A stretch of DNA of 64,000 nt from Sanguinoderma infundibulare (taxonomy: Eukaryota > Basidiomycota > Agaricomycetes > Polyporales > Polyporaceae): contig JAVLRN010000008.1 of the NCBI GenBank assembly GCA_032821775.1, positions 62,001-126,000 on the forward strand. The letters are read 5' to 3'. Position numbers and translations under genes: made by a program. Below the pieces are notes generated by a model. The model searched no databases. It saw only the letters and a program-made list of their open reading frames with translations, and was not told the origin of the DNA. Positions within the stretch are counted from its first letter, which is position 1. Every line of letters starts with the position of its first letter. Below are positions 45,707-56,839 of the stretch, piece by piece.

Positions 45707-47879
45707 TCACTGCACGAGCGAGACACGGAGCGGCATCTGCGAGCCGAGGTGCATCTCGCTCTTGACGAGCGGCGCGACGAGGCCGGCGGGGAAGCGGACG
45801 ATCTCCGGCTTGTCCTCTGGGATGGCGAACTCGAAGTGCTCGATGAGCTCGACGAGGATCGCCTGCATCTCGATGATCCTAGAGGAAGATACACCAACAG
45901 ACAGGTCAGCGTCGGCCTCCACCCCACTGCAGCACCGCATCCGACCAAAAGGGATTCACGTGAGGACTTACGAGAACCGCCAGCCGATGCACGCCTGCAG
46001 CCCGGCGCTGAACGTCATCAGGTTCGAGGTGACGCCGATGTAGGTCGCGCCCTTCTTCTCGTGCTCGACGAACCGGAGCGGGTTGAACTCGCCCGCGTCC
46101 GGCCCCCAGATGCTCGGCAGCCGGTTGTACGCCCAGATGGACACGGTGCAGTTCGTGCCCCGCGGGACCGCCAGCTTGCTCACGCACTCGCCGTCCGCCA
46201 GCGTGATCGGCGCCGCGAGGAGGAGCACCTCGTCGCGGGTCGCGACGCGCTCCAAGGTGTAGGCGATCGGGTGCAGCCGGAGGACCTCCTTCATCGCCGC
46301 GAGCGTATACGTCATCGCGTCGAGGTCCGCGACGCAGAAGTCGGCGTCGCCGCGCTCAGCGACGCGCGCGCGGATCGCCTTGATTTCAGCGCGCATCTTC
46401 TGCTGGTAGTCGGGATGCCGCGCGAGCTCGTAGAGGAGCCAGGTGAGGGACGACGCCGTCGTCTCGTGTCCAGCGAGGAGGAAGCTCGCCATCAGGGACA
46501 TCATCTCTTCGTCGGTCAGGCGCGACTTGGGGTCTTCCGAGGCATTTGCTCGTACTGCGGGGCAAGGATCGGTGACTTTCAGTAGAGACGGCAACGAAAA
46601 AGGCAAGAGGCATACCGAGTATGCTCATGATGTCCTTTTTCTGGTCGTTGCCAGCGAGGACGGCTTCAGTCTTCTCGTCGATCAGCGTCTTCGCGAAGTT
46701 GTTGATGACCTTGAGCGTTCGGCGGAAGCGAGCGTGGTCTTTAGTCGGAATGTACTGCACGAACTTAAGGATCGACATCGGGATAAGGTGCCAGAAGGAG
46801 CGGAAGATCACGGTGATGTTAGAAGGGAATGGGATGGCGTCTGCACTGCGCTCCACATGTGAATTGCGGTTCAGTCTAACTCGAAGACTGTTTAACTCAC
46901 AACATGTTCTTGTATGCCTCCATGACGGGGTGAAGGGAGTCGTCGAGGGCGCCGCACTGTACGTCAAATCCAACTGTGTGTACCGTCAGGACGCGAACTG
47001 GAGACATATCACTAACAGAACGCACCCTCTCCAATGACGTCCAGCGTACACCTTGCGAGCCAAGCCAGGACGTTCACGCGTTCGCTTGAGTCCGGAGTTG
47101 TAGCTAGGATGTCCTTCCACTTCTGACCCAGCTGTAATCCAAGCCCATGCTCAGATACCTGGTCCAGGATACGGAGCGACCTCGAATGCTAGGCGCACCT
47201 TCTGTGCTGATGCACGGAAAAGCGGCAAGAATGACTTCAACTGGCTGCCGCCGAATGCAGGGTTTATGATCTTGCGCATTCGTGCATGGCCCTTATCTGT
47301 CATCCCAGCTTCACCAAGAGTGCTTTTCAAATCCTATAAAAATACCTTGAGCAAAGAGGATTCCTGCACCGGTAATTTCACGGGTGAATTGCCGAGAAAC
47401 AGCGCTCTTCGCGAAGTGGTAACCGGATTTGTGGAAGATGTATTGAAGGGCCTATAGGAGCTGTCAGCGCGCATGCGAGAAACGGTGGGACCAGACCGAA
47501 CGAAGCATACCTTGGGGTCAGCAATCGCGAGGTGGTCTTCCTGTGAGACAAGTGTCGGATTGAAGCCTCAAGGGATGCAGGCAGGTTACTCACGCCCATG
47601 ATACCCTTGGTTCGCCAAATTGCACCATACTCCTGCAGCCACTTTCCGTCCAGATCTCCCACCTCAACCTGCTGGAAGATCTGCTGCATATGGCCTGAAT
47701 GTGTCTGCAATGTCAGCGTTCTACCACGTAAACATACGCTCAATCGACTCACCCATCAGCCAGCCTGGAGCAGGCGGTCCCCTCACCTTCCTCAGGTGAC
47801 GGCGCGCAAGGTAGCGCCGCACTGTTGAGATGAGGAGGAGTGCACCCCCAGCGAATAATAGATGCACCAATGGGTTCAT
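45707..47879 (-). CDS. Cytochrome P450 monooxygenase
   Basis: Minus-strand multi-exon gene. It starts MNPLVHLLFAGGALLLIST (membrane anchor) followed by a proline-rich hinge with GPPAPGWLMG. Later exons include KWLQEYGAIWRTKG, YIFHKSGYHFAKS, MRKIINPAFGGSQLKSF and PTKDHARFRRTLKVINNFAK. The last two exons carry the I-helix LLAGHETTAS, the ExxR motif EVLRLHP, EFNPLRF and the haem loop FSAGLQACIGWRF whose cysteine binds iron. The end is RVSLVQ at the stop 45707-45709. The haem loop has Gln where many P450s have Arg (G-x-R-x-C). Such P450s sit in the ER and hydroxylate small molecules; family and substrate cannot be assigned by eye. No disabling change was found in the exons checked. Confidence 0.88.
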
Positions 47880-48439
47880 ACCCTACCAGGGTGACAGTCA
47901 GCGACGGCGGAGGGGCACGAAAAGGCAGGGATCACTTACACCAGCTGCAACGAACACGACAATTGATGCCTCGCTCTCGTTGCGATTCCCGAGGATTATA
48001 TAGCTCGTCCGGCGACCCTGCATCTTTGTTTTCGGAAAATCGCCGCCGCCGCCGCCGATCTCCTCCGTTGTCCCCATCGGGAGCCCTGTTGCACAAAACG
48101 CGCAGAGGGCTCCCCAAAACGAGCAGGCGGAGCTGCAGTCGTTCCCCATCGGGCAGAATTCCCCGCTCGCCACACCCTCGCCCTTCACGAACTACGTCGC
48201 CCGGCGGCCGTGCGACCGCGTCGCAGCCACGTCCGCCGCCTCCTCTCCGCTTTCGGCACAGAAGCCGCCCCTCCAACGTCCGGCAGTCCTGATCTCGTCG
48301 GGATCACATCGAGAACACATGCGCGCGTTGCAGCCGAGCCCTTTCCGAGCCTCTGCGCGCACATGAAACCTTGTCACCGTAGTTCTAAGAGGGAGGACCT
48401 TGGATCCGAACCACCGCCATCCCCAATGGGTATCTCGGT
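47880..48439. other. Intergenic upstream of the P450
   Basis: GC-rich and includes a run of CGCCGCCGCCGCCG near 48045-48058. No supported gene. Confidence 0.45.
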
Positions 48440-49450
48440 TCGACGGCGCGCTCTCCTGAGGGGGGATATGATAGGCTCATATCCTTTTTCTTCAGGATCA
48501 GCCTTGCGGTGTCGTCGCTGACTGCTTTGATAATCCACGATGTCTCAGACTCCGGCGGGTCATCCCCTTCCCCCCGGTCTCCCTCGGGCTTGCCTTCAAA
48601 TAAATGGCACCGGCCGCCATCGGCCTGATTGGTGCCACCGTCGTGGTCTCGGCGCCTGAGCCTCTTCCGGGCTAGCTGAAGTGATAAAGACGTACCACAG
48701 TGCCGGTGCGGCTGCGAAAATTCGGGCTGCAATGGGAGCGAGGTCGGACTCACACAGCGCGTCGGCGAGGGCGTCCAGGGGGTGCAACGATGCCCACTAT
48801 GCTCGAGCCTGTTGGAAAAGTGGAAGACGAGCCACGCGTGAGTGACGTGCGGAAAGAACTGGGAGATGTTCTCAATGGTGTTCGCCTAGGGCATTGCGGT
48901 AAGCGCGAGTGAGTCGGGTGCCGTGGAATTGGGGATAGATACATATCTGGATGGCGTGCCAGTGCAGCTCGTTGAGGATCTGGACCCTCCTCCATGCTCA
49001 CCTCGTCGGCAACAGGCGTTATGACGAGGCAGAGGTGTGTGGTGCGCATGGTGACCAGCCGGAGAATGGGCGCGTGTGCTTGAATTCGCTCAAAGTCGCC
49101 CTGTATGTTGATGGGAGCAAGGACGAGACGCTCCGGAGTGGTGTCGTGGAGGATGTGGATGGTCTTACTGACGTCGTTCCAGTCTACCGCCAAGCGTCGG
49201 ACAGGGCACCGCAGCGCGAGGACGTACGCCACCGGCAGAGGGCATTTGAATCTCTCGAGCTTCTTCCAGCGTGCGGCGTTTGGGACGTGCCCATTCCGGA
49301 CGATGAGTGAAGGCGAAAGTAGCGGAAGGCTTCAAGGCCGGATAGGCTGATGGATCATGTGCCGTTCAAAGAGGGAAAGAGATGAAGGAGCACATCCAGT
49401 CTGGGCGTGCAATTGGCCCTGGTGATGGCGAGCGATCGAATGGAGTTTAA
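48440..49450 (-). pseudogene. F-box/LRR-like gene fragment (C-terminal half)
   Basis: The minus strand matches the second half of the gene at 61256-63382, starting at CTCGCCATCACC.GGGCCAATTG. Readable blocks are RANCTPRLDVLLHLFPSLNG, VLALRCPVRRLAVDWNDVSK, PERLVLAPINIQGDFERIQA and LADALCESDLAPIAARIFAA. Lesions: TTA changed to TGA just after SLNGT, a deletion removing the stretch equivalent to ISLAAARERNRR, a 2-bp deletion after EEGPD that shifts the frame, and no N-terminal half. It is a dead fragment. Confidence 0.82.
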
Positions 49451-49469
49451 GCACCAGTAATTCACCGGA

Positions 49470-49660
49470 GTTCTGAAGCATCTGACCCAGCGGCTCCTGG
49501 AAAAGAGGATGCATTGAGCGATATGGATATTGTGCGGAGGTAGCCCCATGCACACCTGGTCTCCTACGACAGCACCGATCCGGACGCAGAGTGGTACTTC
49601 TGCGCCACAGTAACTCTGATATGCCACGGATGTGTTCACAGCCATCGTGGTGGCTGACCC
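49470..49660 (-). pseudogene. Remnant of the 5' region of a membrane-protein gene
   Basis: On the minus strand the sequence GCATATCAGAGTTAC.GTGGCGC, then CTCTGCGTCCGGATCGGTGC, then CGCTCAATGCATCCTCTTTT corresponds to the upstream region and first codons (SLNASSF) of membrane copies A and B. A nearly identical plus-strand copy lies at 54690-54895. No further exons follow. Confidence 0.6.
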
Positions 49661-49739
49661 GACTCGATTGAGCAAACGAATTCCTTCAATCCCACTACGA
49701 GTCAGCCCCGTAGAGCTACCAAATGGAACAAAGGCGGCC

Positions 49740-49877
49740 CACAAGCACGATCTTACTCTTGTCGCTCCCGCAGAAGCTCGCCGGGACGTCCCATACCGCG
49801 AGCTCGCCAACAGCATTGACCGTGCGCGCGTACAAGAGATCCTTGCGCGACACGCAGCCTACGAGCCCGTGCTATGA
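49740..49877 (+). pseudogene. Conserved unknown C-terminal peptide, copy 1
   Basis: The frame reads LVAPAEARRDVPYRELANSI then DRARVQEILARHAAYEPVL and a stop. It is conserved at protein level in the minus-strand frame at 53856-54016 (LLAPAEVRRDVPYRELANSI then DRARVQAILAQHAAYEPVL). A weaker trace lies near 21840 (minus). It looks like the last exon of a duplicated gene I do not recognise. Confidence 0.4.
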
Positions 49878-49907
49878 TCTTGTTAGCCTATGTGTCGGAC
49901 TCAGCGC

Positions 49908-51898
49908 CGACGATTGGCTTGAGCGGGGATTGCCGAGTGGGCGCTTACGTGCCCGTTGCCAGGCGGCTGTCAAGATTTTTGCCTTGTACCTGCTTGCTTT
50001 TTCGTCAACCTATCCAGACAGAGATCTCTCCGCTTTCGCTGAATCCGAGACTTTTCAGCCTTTTTATTGTCTCTTATTGTTCTCTCTTGATGCTGGGTGA
50101 GCGACGGCTTTATCTTGACTTACCAAACCCGAATGACTTTGGCCGGCGCACTCTGAGTCCGGTTTCTGTTGCTTGGCATGGCCCGTTCTTCGAAGCATAT
50201 CTGGTGGAAGGGACGTGGAAGCCCACACTATGCAATCACGGCGGTATCAGATGTCTTGTCTAAATGGTGAGTGGTCCGCCGGTTTGTATGCGCTGTAAAT
50301 TTTCAATGTCGATTCACTGCGAAGTTGCAGATCTCTTTACGGCTGCTTGTGCGGCCCCAGTGTTGAGCTGCCGCGCGTCTATGCTCTGTATTTAATGCAG
50401 GCAGTTTGAACTTCCGCCATTCTCAACGCCGCTCCCTGTCTCTCCTCGTCCACGAAGATCGTCTTCGCCTCTCTGCGGTCACGCCAGGCCCCACTGGTTT
50501 CGGGTACTACCACCGGGAAGACCGCAGTAATTCACGGTATATGCAGCCGGTCATAGGACCGGTCATTCACATGGGATCCGGCAGTGGTGACGCAGACTCC
50601 GTGCCTTCCATCGTTACCCAGGCCGTTGGACGTCGTACCGCGCCAGTCGCGGAACCCACATGCTGGCAGCGGCGGTGGCATCTGCCCCCCAGCGTCTGCC
50701 GCAGCGCCAGCCATGGTAAAGCTGATCCTGTTTGCATGCAAACGCGCATTGCGGCGCCCTCTCTCGTAGACCGCTGCCGCCGCCCACATGCATGTCTCCA
50801 CGGATGTCGTTTCGCCTAGACTATTCCCGGCGCACGCACCCGATCGACTTCGTCGTGCCCCAGGTTGTCTATTCTGATTGTGCTCGTGTACCGCGCATAT
50901 CCTAGTTTATCAGTGAGTGCTTAAACCCATCTGCTCTACACTGCGCTTCAAGCTCATGTCGATGATCCATAGCTTTCACAGCACAGAGTCCAGATATCTG
51001 GCATCGCTGGTCTCTGATCGCGTCGCACCTCCCTGCGCATCTAGACAGTGCGCTTGTATGAGGGGCCGCACTTGACATTGTTGTCTTCAACGGACCGAAG
51101 GAGCGACCCTCCTGGTCCCCCGCACACCGATTGGTAGTCCATTAGTGGTGTCGTTGCCAGACTGTGAGCCTCATTCTTGTGCCCGCTGCAACCCCATTGA
51201 TGTCCTCCACCCAAGCAGCGGCATTAGCTCGAGCGCAATCTGGAGCGTGAGAGCGAAAAAGAGGTCCTCAAACCGTCCAACGGTTTCAGCTTCGGGTTAC
51301 CGCGCGGCATCTGTGGAGCATTTCTCGGCGCGTTGGGCTTGGCTTCCCCACGCAGAACTCAGCCACTCTGGGCCAGCCACCGGTCAATGTTGGACGTCCG
51401 ACGTCCGACGCACCTTTGCGAGGTGGACTAGATGCTACATACGCGAAGCCCCAGATACGGGAAGGCTTGGCGAACACGATCCTGCTCCGACTCAAGGCCT
51501 CAAGGCGGACAAGGGAGCACGGGCCCATGCCGATGCATGGCATCTCCATTCAAGGCTATAGGATATGTATAGGTATTTACAGGGGTCGCGGGGCTCGATT
51601 GAATTCTTCACGCGTTCCGGCTCGTCATGTGGAAGTCACGTCGGTCGAGAGGTGGTGCCGGTAAGATGATCTCCTTATCATATTTGGTAACGCCTCAGCT
51701 TAAACCTAATTGCTGCTGCAATGCAGGGACCTCACAGATCTATACGCGTTCATTCGAGATATTCAGGTTACTGGAGGAATTCTTGGAAGGTCAGGAGGCC
51801 AGTGCCTCAAGACCTATCTATCTTCTACCTTCCAAGTCGTGCTGCTTGCGCCGCATTCGTATTCCTAATTGGGATACGGTACCTTCCATGAGGATGAT
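49908..51898 (+). repeat. FMO-upstream module, copy 3
   Basis: Same landmarks and order as copies 1 and 2 (GGGGATTGCCGAGTGGGCGC; AGTGGTCCGCCGGTTTGTAT; CTCCCTGTCTCTCCTCGTCC; GGCATCTCCATTCAAGGC). It ends at the FMO3 TATA box. Confidence 0.75.
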
Positions 51899-51904
51899 TA
51901 TATA
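51899..51904 (+). promoter_or_regulatory. TATA box of FMO3
   Basis: TATATA 81 bp upstream of the FMO3 ATG. Confidence 0.6.
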
Positions 51905-51979
51905 GGGTGCGTATGGAGAGAGGGGAGCTTGCGACCAATACAGATAACCTGAACTCGTCGCCGCACATTTCGATACACC

Positions 51980-53749
51980 ATGCCTCTCACCAGCAATCAA
52001 ACCAAATTAAGTGTCGCTATCATGTACGTATACTGTAAACTGGTGTCATTCGATAATGCTCACTGACACTTCTTCTAGCGGAGGGGGCATGGGAGGCCTT
52101 GTCCTCGCGCTGTGCCTGAAGAAGTACGCGCACGACGTCCGCTTCGACATCTACGAGTCCGCCACTCAGCTTGCCGAGGTCGGTGTAGGAATTACGATGT
52201 CACCCCGCATCTGGCTGGTTATGCGCGAGCTCGGACTTGAGGACGAGCTCCTCGCGATCACTGGTACTAAAGACCGTACTGGTGCGTACATTTTCTCTTT
52301 GAGTCCCTGCGTGCTATCTGATGAGCCATGTGCGGCCGTCAGGGTTTCCTGTCTTGTATGGTAAAGGCGACGAAGGGAGCATTGTGAAAATTGCCCAGCG
52401 GACCCAACGTGAATCCAGCATAGTCGATTGTCGCACCGGTGGACATATTTCACTAACCCGGGTTCACTGTCACAGTGCACACGTTCCGTAGACCTGTCTT
52501 GCAGCAGCTCCTCGTCAAGCACCTCGGTGCTGATGACAGGTTCCACTTCTCCAAGCGCCTAGTCTCGTACTCCGAATCCTCAGCAACGGAACCCATCACC
52601 CTCAACTTCAAAGACGGGACGACGACAACGTGCGACCTCGTCGTCGGAAGCGACGGGATTCGCTCTGCAGTTCGCCGCACGATGTTCAACAGTTTGGCAG
52701 ACGAAGTGGAGAAACGCGATCAACCTGACGAGGCTTTACTCCTGCGCTCGATGGTGGATCCCATCTGGTCGGGCCAAGTCGCGTACCGAGGCTTCGTGCC
52801 GACAAGCTCTCTATCGGAGGATCTTTTGCAACACACGCGCGCTCCTCAGCTTGTACGTATTTGACATCCTTATTTGACCCCTGAGAGCCGTTCTGACAAT
52901 TGCTTTCCCCCGTAGCTGCTTGGAAAGAACAAGGTACCCACAATGTCAGAAACACTCGTCGTTGGACTACTGACCGACCAGAGCCGTAGGTTATAATAAC
53001 GTACCCCGTCTCTGGCGGGCAGCTCATCCACCTTGGCGGCACGGTATATACCCCTGGCGCAGATACGGCGTATGACGGCCCGTGGGTCAAGCCGACGACT
53101 GTAGAGGAAATCGCGAAGATATTCGACGGGTGAGACCCCAAAACTTTGAGCGTGATCCAAGTCCGTGTTCTCGGTATCCTTGATATCTCCATGGCACATC
53201 GCTGATCGAGGACTTTTTTCAGTGTATGACAGAGCCGTCCTGCTGGGCAGTGCACACGGTGCGCGAGCTGCCCACATTCGTGAAAGGACGGGTCGCGCTC
53301 ATAGGAGATGCCGTATGTTGCCCCTGCTCCCCTTCATGCACCCTGCGCCGTGCTCACCGAAGGATTCACAGGCGCACGCAATGCTCCCGTTCCAAGGCGC
53401 AGGTACAGGTCAAGCGTTCGAGGACGGCTTCGTACTCGCGACCATCCTCTCCCACCCATCCGTCACACTCGCGAACCTCTCCTTCACGCTCTCTATCTAC
53501 GACGACGTCCGGCGCCCATTCGCGCAGGGCGTCCAGCGGGGCTCCGCAACGAGTGGAGAGACGCTCCAGTTGCGGCGCGTCGGCTGGGAGGACGTGAGCG
53601 TGGAGGACAGCCAGGCGGGGCGGTACGCGCGCGAGAAGCTGGAGATGGTCGGGTCGGAGGTTCTGAAGCTGATGCGTTGGACGCTTGAGACGAGCATTCT
53701 GGACGAGACTGTGAGCGTTATGGAGAGGCTGAAGACACTCTCCGCGTGA
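51980..53749 (+). pseudogene. FAD-dependent monooxygenase paralogue with premature stop (FMO3)
   Basis: Same eight-exon plan, starting MPLTSNQTKLSVAI. IGGGMGG, GSDGIRS, the micro-exon LLGKNK, YPVSGGQLIHLGGTVYTPGA, LIGDAVCC-adjacent splice and AHAMLPFQGAGTGQAFEDG are all readable. In exon 6 the conserved Trp of IFDGWDP has become TGA (53131-53133, TGG to TGA), so the product would end before the GD motif and lack the C-terminal third. All other exons and splice sites appear usable, so the change is probably recent. It is closest to FMO1 in exons 2-4. Read-through or a sequencing error are alternatives. Confidence 0.8.
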
Positions 53750-54620
53750 TCGTCTCTCGTCGTCCTGGTCACGATAGTGTGATACAAACATTGTCGGCGA
53801 TGCCGAATCTCCCGACATCCCCATCGGTTTCCGCTGGTCCTGCTCCAGGCATAGACTAACAAGATAGCACGGGCTCGTAGGCTGCGTGTTGCGCAAGGAT
53901 CGCTTGTACGCGCGCACGGTCGATGCTGTTGGCGAGCTCGCGGTATGGGACGTCCCGGCGAACTTCCGCGGGAGCGAGAAGCGTAGCGGAAATAATATAA
54001 TTGGCGACTCGGGCACGCTTGAGACGACTTAGGGCGCGCGGGAATAGTTCGGAATAGAACGGGAGTGGATGGATGGAAAGGGTTTGTGTGCTGCGCGCGG
54101 GGGCAACTTGGCAAGGGAGCGTGGAGTGAATTAGATATCTCGGTTTCGTAGCGCCGTTCACTGGTAAGATCACTACTGCATATTGCCTATCTACTTGTGC
54201 ACTAACATAAATCCAGAATGGATGTCTCGCAGGAGATCTCGTGCTGATGATCGCGTCATCCGAGAAACGTGGGTTGCCTACTTCAAGTCTTCAAGTGCGC
54301 TTGTCCGACTCCGCTGACGCATGAGCTATGACATTAGGCGAACAGGCTTCTCCCCGCGTGTGTAGTGATTGCGTCGCTTTTCATCGAATGGTAGATGCTG
54401 AGGGATCGGAAGATTCTAGGCTTAACTCCTACAAACTCCCGCACGGCATCTCGGTCGGACCAACACTATATGATAGATACGGGGCTCTCTGGACGGACTC
54501 GATCGGATTCTTTACGCTTTCGGACTGGAGGTGTCGGGATCCAGCCGGTCGTGAGGCAGTTCTGGTAAGATCGTGCGCACTCGTGCCTTATTCCATTTGG
54601 CAACCCTAAGGGGCTGACTC
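53750..54620. other. Intergenic between FMO3 and FMO4
   Basis: The first part matches the FMO1 3' flank. A minus-strand conserved peptide frame (53856-54016) is listed separately. The rest shows no supported gene. Confidence 0.4.
53856..54016 (-). pseudogene. Conserved unknown C-terminal peptide, copy 2
   Basis: Minus strand: LLAPAEVRRDVPYRELANSI, DRARVQAILAQHAAYEPVL, SC, stop. It shares about 35 residues with 49740-49877, with mostly silent or conservative changes, which suggests former coding constraint. The frame continues upstream to 54173, but that part (MILPVNGATKPRYLIHS...) has no counterpart. Confidence 0.4.
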
Positions 54621-54689
54621 ATAGTGACTTCTGCAATACAGGGAATTCAAGGAATTCGTTTGCTCCATCGAGACAGGTCAGCCATCACG

Positions 54690-54895
54690 ATAGCTGCGAA
54701 CGCATCCGTGGCATATCAGAGTTACGGTGGCGCAGAAGTACCACTCTGCGTCCGGATCGGTGCTGTCGTAGGAGACCAGCTGTGGATCGGGCTACCTCCG
54801 CGCAATGTCCATGTCGCTCAACGCATCCTCTTTCCAGGAGCCGCTCGTGCAGACACTGCGGCTTACATATCCGACACCGAGCGCGTCGCATGATG
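54690..54895 (+). pseudogene. Remnant of the 5' region of a membrane-protein gene
   Basis: GCATATCAGAGTTACGGTGG, CTCTGCGTCCGGATCGGTGC and then ATGTCGCTCAACGCATCCTC (MSLNASSF) followed by unrelated sequence. It is equivalent to 49470-49660 in the opposite orientation. It ends about 70 bp before the FMO4 TATA box. Confidence 0.6.
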
Positions 54896-54966
54896 ATAAA
54901 TCGCTGCCAAACCATGCTATGTATTCGTCTGGCTGATTAAAATGAAGAGCCCTCCATTGGGACAAG

Positions 54967-54972
54967 TATATA
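54967..54972 (+). promoter_or_regulatory. TATA box of FMO4
   Basis: TATATA 86 bp upstream of the FMO4 ATG, followed by GGGTGCGT as in FMO3. Confidence 0.6.
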
Positions 54973-55052
54973 GGGTGCGTGTGAAGTGAACGGAGGGGAG
55001 CTTCCGATCCATACAGACATCCTGAGCTCATCGCCGCAGTTCCCGATACAGG

Positions 55053-56839
55053 ATGCCTCTCTCCAACGACCAACCCAAGTTGCGTGTGGCCATCATGTAC
55101 GTATGCATATGTATTCCTTTCGGCCGTGCTGATTGACGTCATCTTCTAGCGGTGGTGGGATGGGAGGCCTCGTCCTCGCGCTATGTCTGAAGAAGTACGC
55201 TCACGACGTACATTTCGACATCTACGAATCCGCCGCTGAGCTCGCCGAGGTCGGCACCGGTGTCTCGATGTCGCGGCGCATCTGGTCGATCATGAGGGAG
55301 CTCGGACTCGAGGACGAGCTGCTCACAATTACCGGTGCCAAGGACCGTCCAAGTACGCCGATTTCGTCAATTGAGTCTTTGCACGTTACAACGTGACGAG
55401 GTATGGCCGGCTCAGGGCTTCCGATACTGTATCGTAAGGGAGACGAAGGGAAAATTGTTGAAGTCACCGAGCGGACCCAAGGTGAGTGCGTGCATAAGCG
55501 GGCGTGGGCGAAGGTGAGGATATACGTGACTGACACCGGTTTCGACTGTGGCACAGGGCACAGGTTCCGTAGGTCTGTCGTGCAAGAGCTCTTCGCCAAG
55601 CACCTAGATGCTGGAGACAGGATTCACTTTTCAAAGCGCCTCGTCTCGTACTCTGAAACGTCCCCGACCGACCCCATAACCCTAAGCTTCAAAGACGGGA
55701 CGACGGCAACGTGCGACCTCCTTGTCGGTGGCGACGGAATCCGCTCTGCAGTTCGTCGCGCAATGTTCGACAGCCTCGCAGATGACGCAGAAAAACGTGG
55801 TGATGCTGACGAGGCTGCGCGGTTGCGCTCGATGGTGGATCCCATCTGGTCGGGCCAGGTCGCGTACCGTGGCTTAGTACCCGGAAGCTCTTTATCGGAG
55901 GATCTGTTGCGGCACACGCGTACTTCTCAGATAGTACGTATTTATATCTCTGCCGTCGATATGCACATACCATCGATGTTGACGTTGGCTCCCCTTCGCA
56001 GTTGCTTGGCAAAAACAAGGTGGACAGCACGTCAGGAACACCCCTTGGAATGCTAACCAGCCAGAGCCCCAGGAAGTAGTACTCTATCCCATCTCTGGGG
56101 GGCAGCTCGTCAACGTTATCGGCATGGTATACACCCCCGGCTCCGGCACGGTCTATGACGGCCCGTGGGTCGAGTCGAAGACCGCAGAGGAAATCCTGAA
56201 GATATTCGACGGGTGGGACCCCAAGACTTTGGGCGTGATGAAGGTAGGTGATCTCTCCCGACTATCGATGACTCCATGGCACGTTGCTGATCGTCTTCCT
56301 TATTCAGTGTATGAAAGAGCCATCCTGCTGGGCGGTGCACACGGTGCGCGAGCTGCCCACATTCATAAACGGACGGGTCGCACTGATAGGAGACGCCGTA
56401 TGCGGTTCCTGCTCTCCTCCGCGTGCATGTGCAGTGCTAACCAACGGTGTTCCAGGCACACGCAATGGCCCCGTTCCAAGGCGCAGGCGCAGGACAAGCA
56501 TTCGAGGACAGCTTCATGCTCGCGACCATCCTCTCCCACCCCTCCGTCACCCCCGCGAACCTCCCTGAGGCGCTTGGGATCTACGACGAAGTCCGGCGGC
56601 CGTTCGCCCAGGACGTCCAGCAGCGCTCTGCGAAGACCGGGGAGACGGTCCAGCTGCGGCGCGCGGGCTGGGAAGACGTGAGCGCGGAGGACAGCCAGGC
56701 GGGGCGGTACGCGCACGAGAAGTTGGAGGCGGTCGGGGAGGAGGTGCAGGAGCTGTCGCGGTGGATGCTCGAGACGAGCATCCTGGACGAGACCGCGCTC
56801 GTCGTGGAGAGGCTGCAGGCACTCCCTGCCACATACTAG
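55053..56839 (+). CDS. FAD-dependent monooxygenase, salicylate-hydroxylase-like (FMO4, most diverged)
   Basis: Same eight-exon plan, starting MPLSNDQPKLRVAI. Motifs: IGGGMGG, GGDGIRS (DG motif), micro-exon LLGKNK, YPISGGQLVNVIGMVYTPGS, LIGDAAHAMAPFQGAGAGQA and FEDSFMLATIL. The C-terminus ends VVERLQALPATY. All exons join in frame and no lesion was found. It differs from FMO1-3 throughout and lacks the 2-kb upstream module. Instead a membrane-gene remnant lies just upstream, so its distal promoter is different while the TATA region is shared. Its substrate could differ from that of FMO1 and FMO2. Confidence 0.88.

Noticed and set aside
45762..45940. Separate small gene upstream of the P450 end
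   Set aside because: The minus-strand frame (IIEMQAILVELIEHFEF...) is the last P450 exon, joined in phase to the haem-loop exon by a GT-AG intron.
45749..46585. 278-codon plus-strand frame
   Set aside because: It is the antisense shadow of the P450 exons, rich in Arg/Asp/Val as expected for antisense GC-rich coding sequence.
5550..56839. A defined biosynthetic gene cluster
   Set aside because: SDR, P450 and FMOs are tailoring-type enzymes, but no core enzyme (PKS, NRPS, terpene cyclase) or transporter is visible, and the genes are spread over 50 kb among relics.
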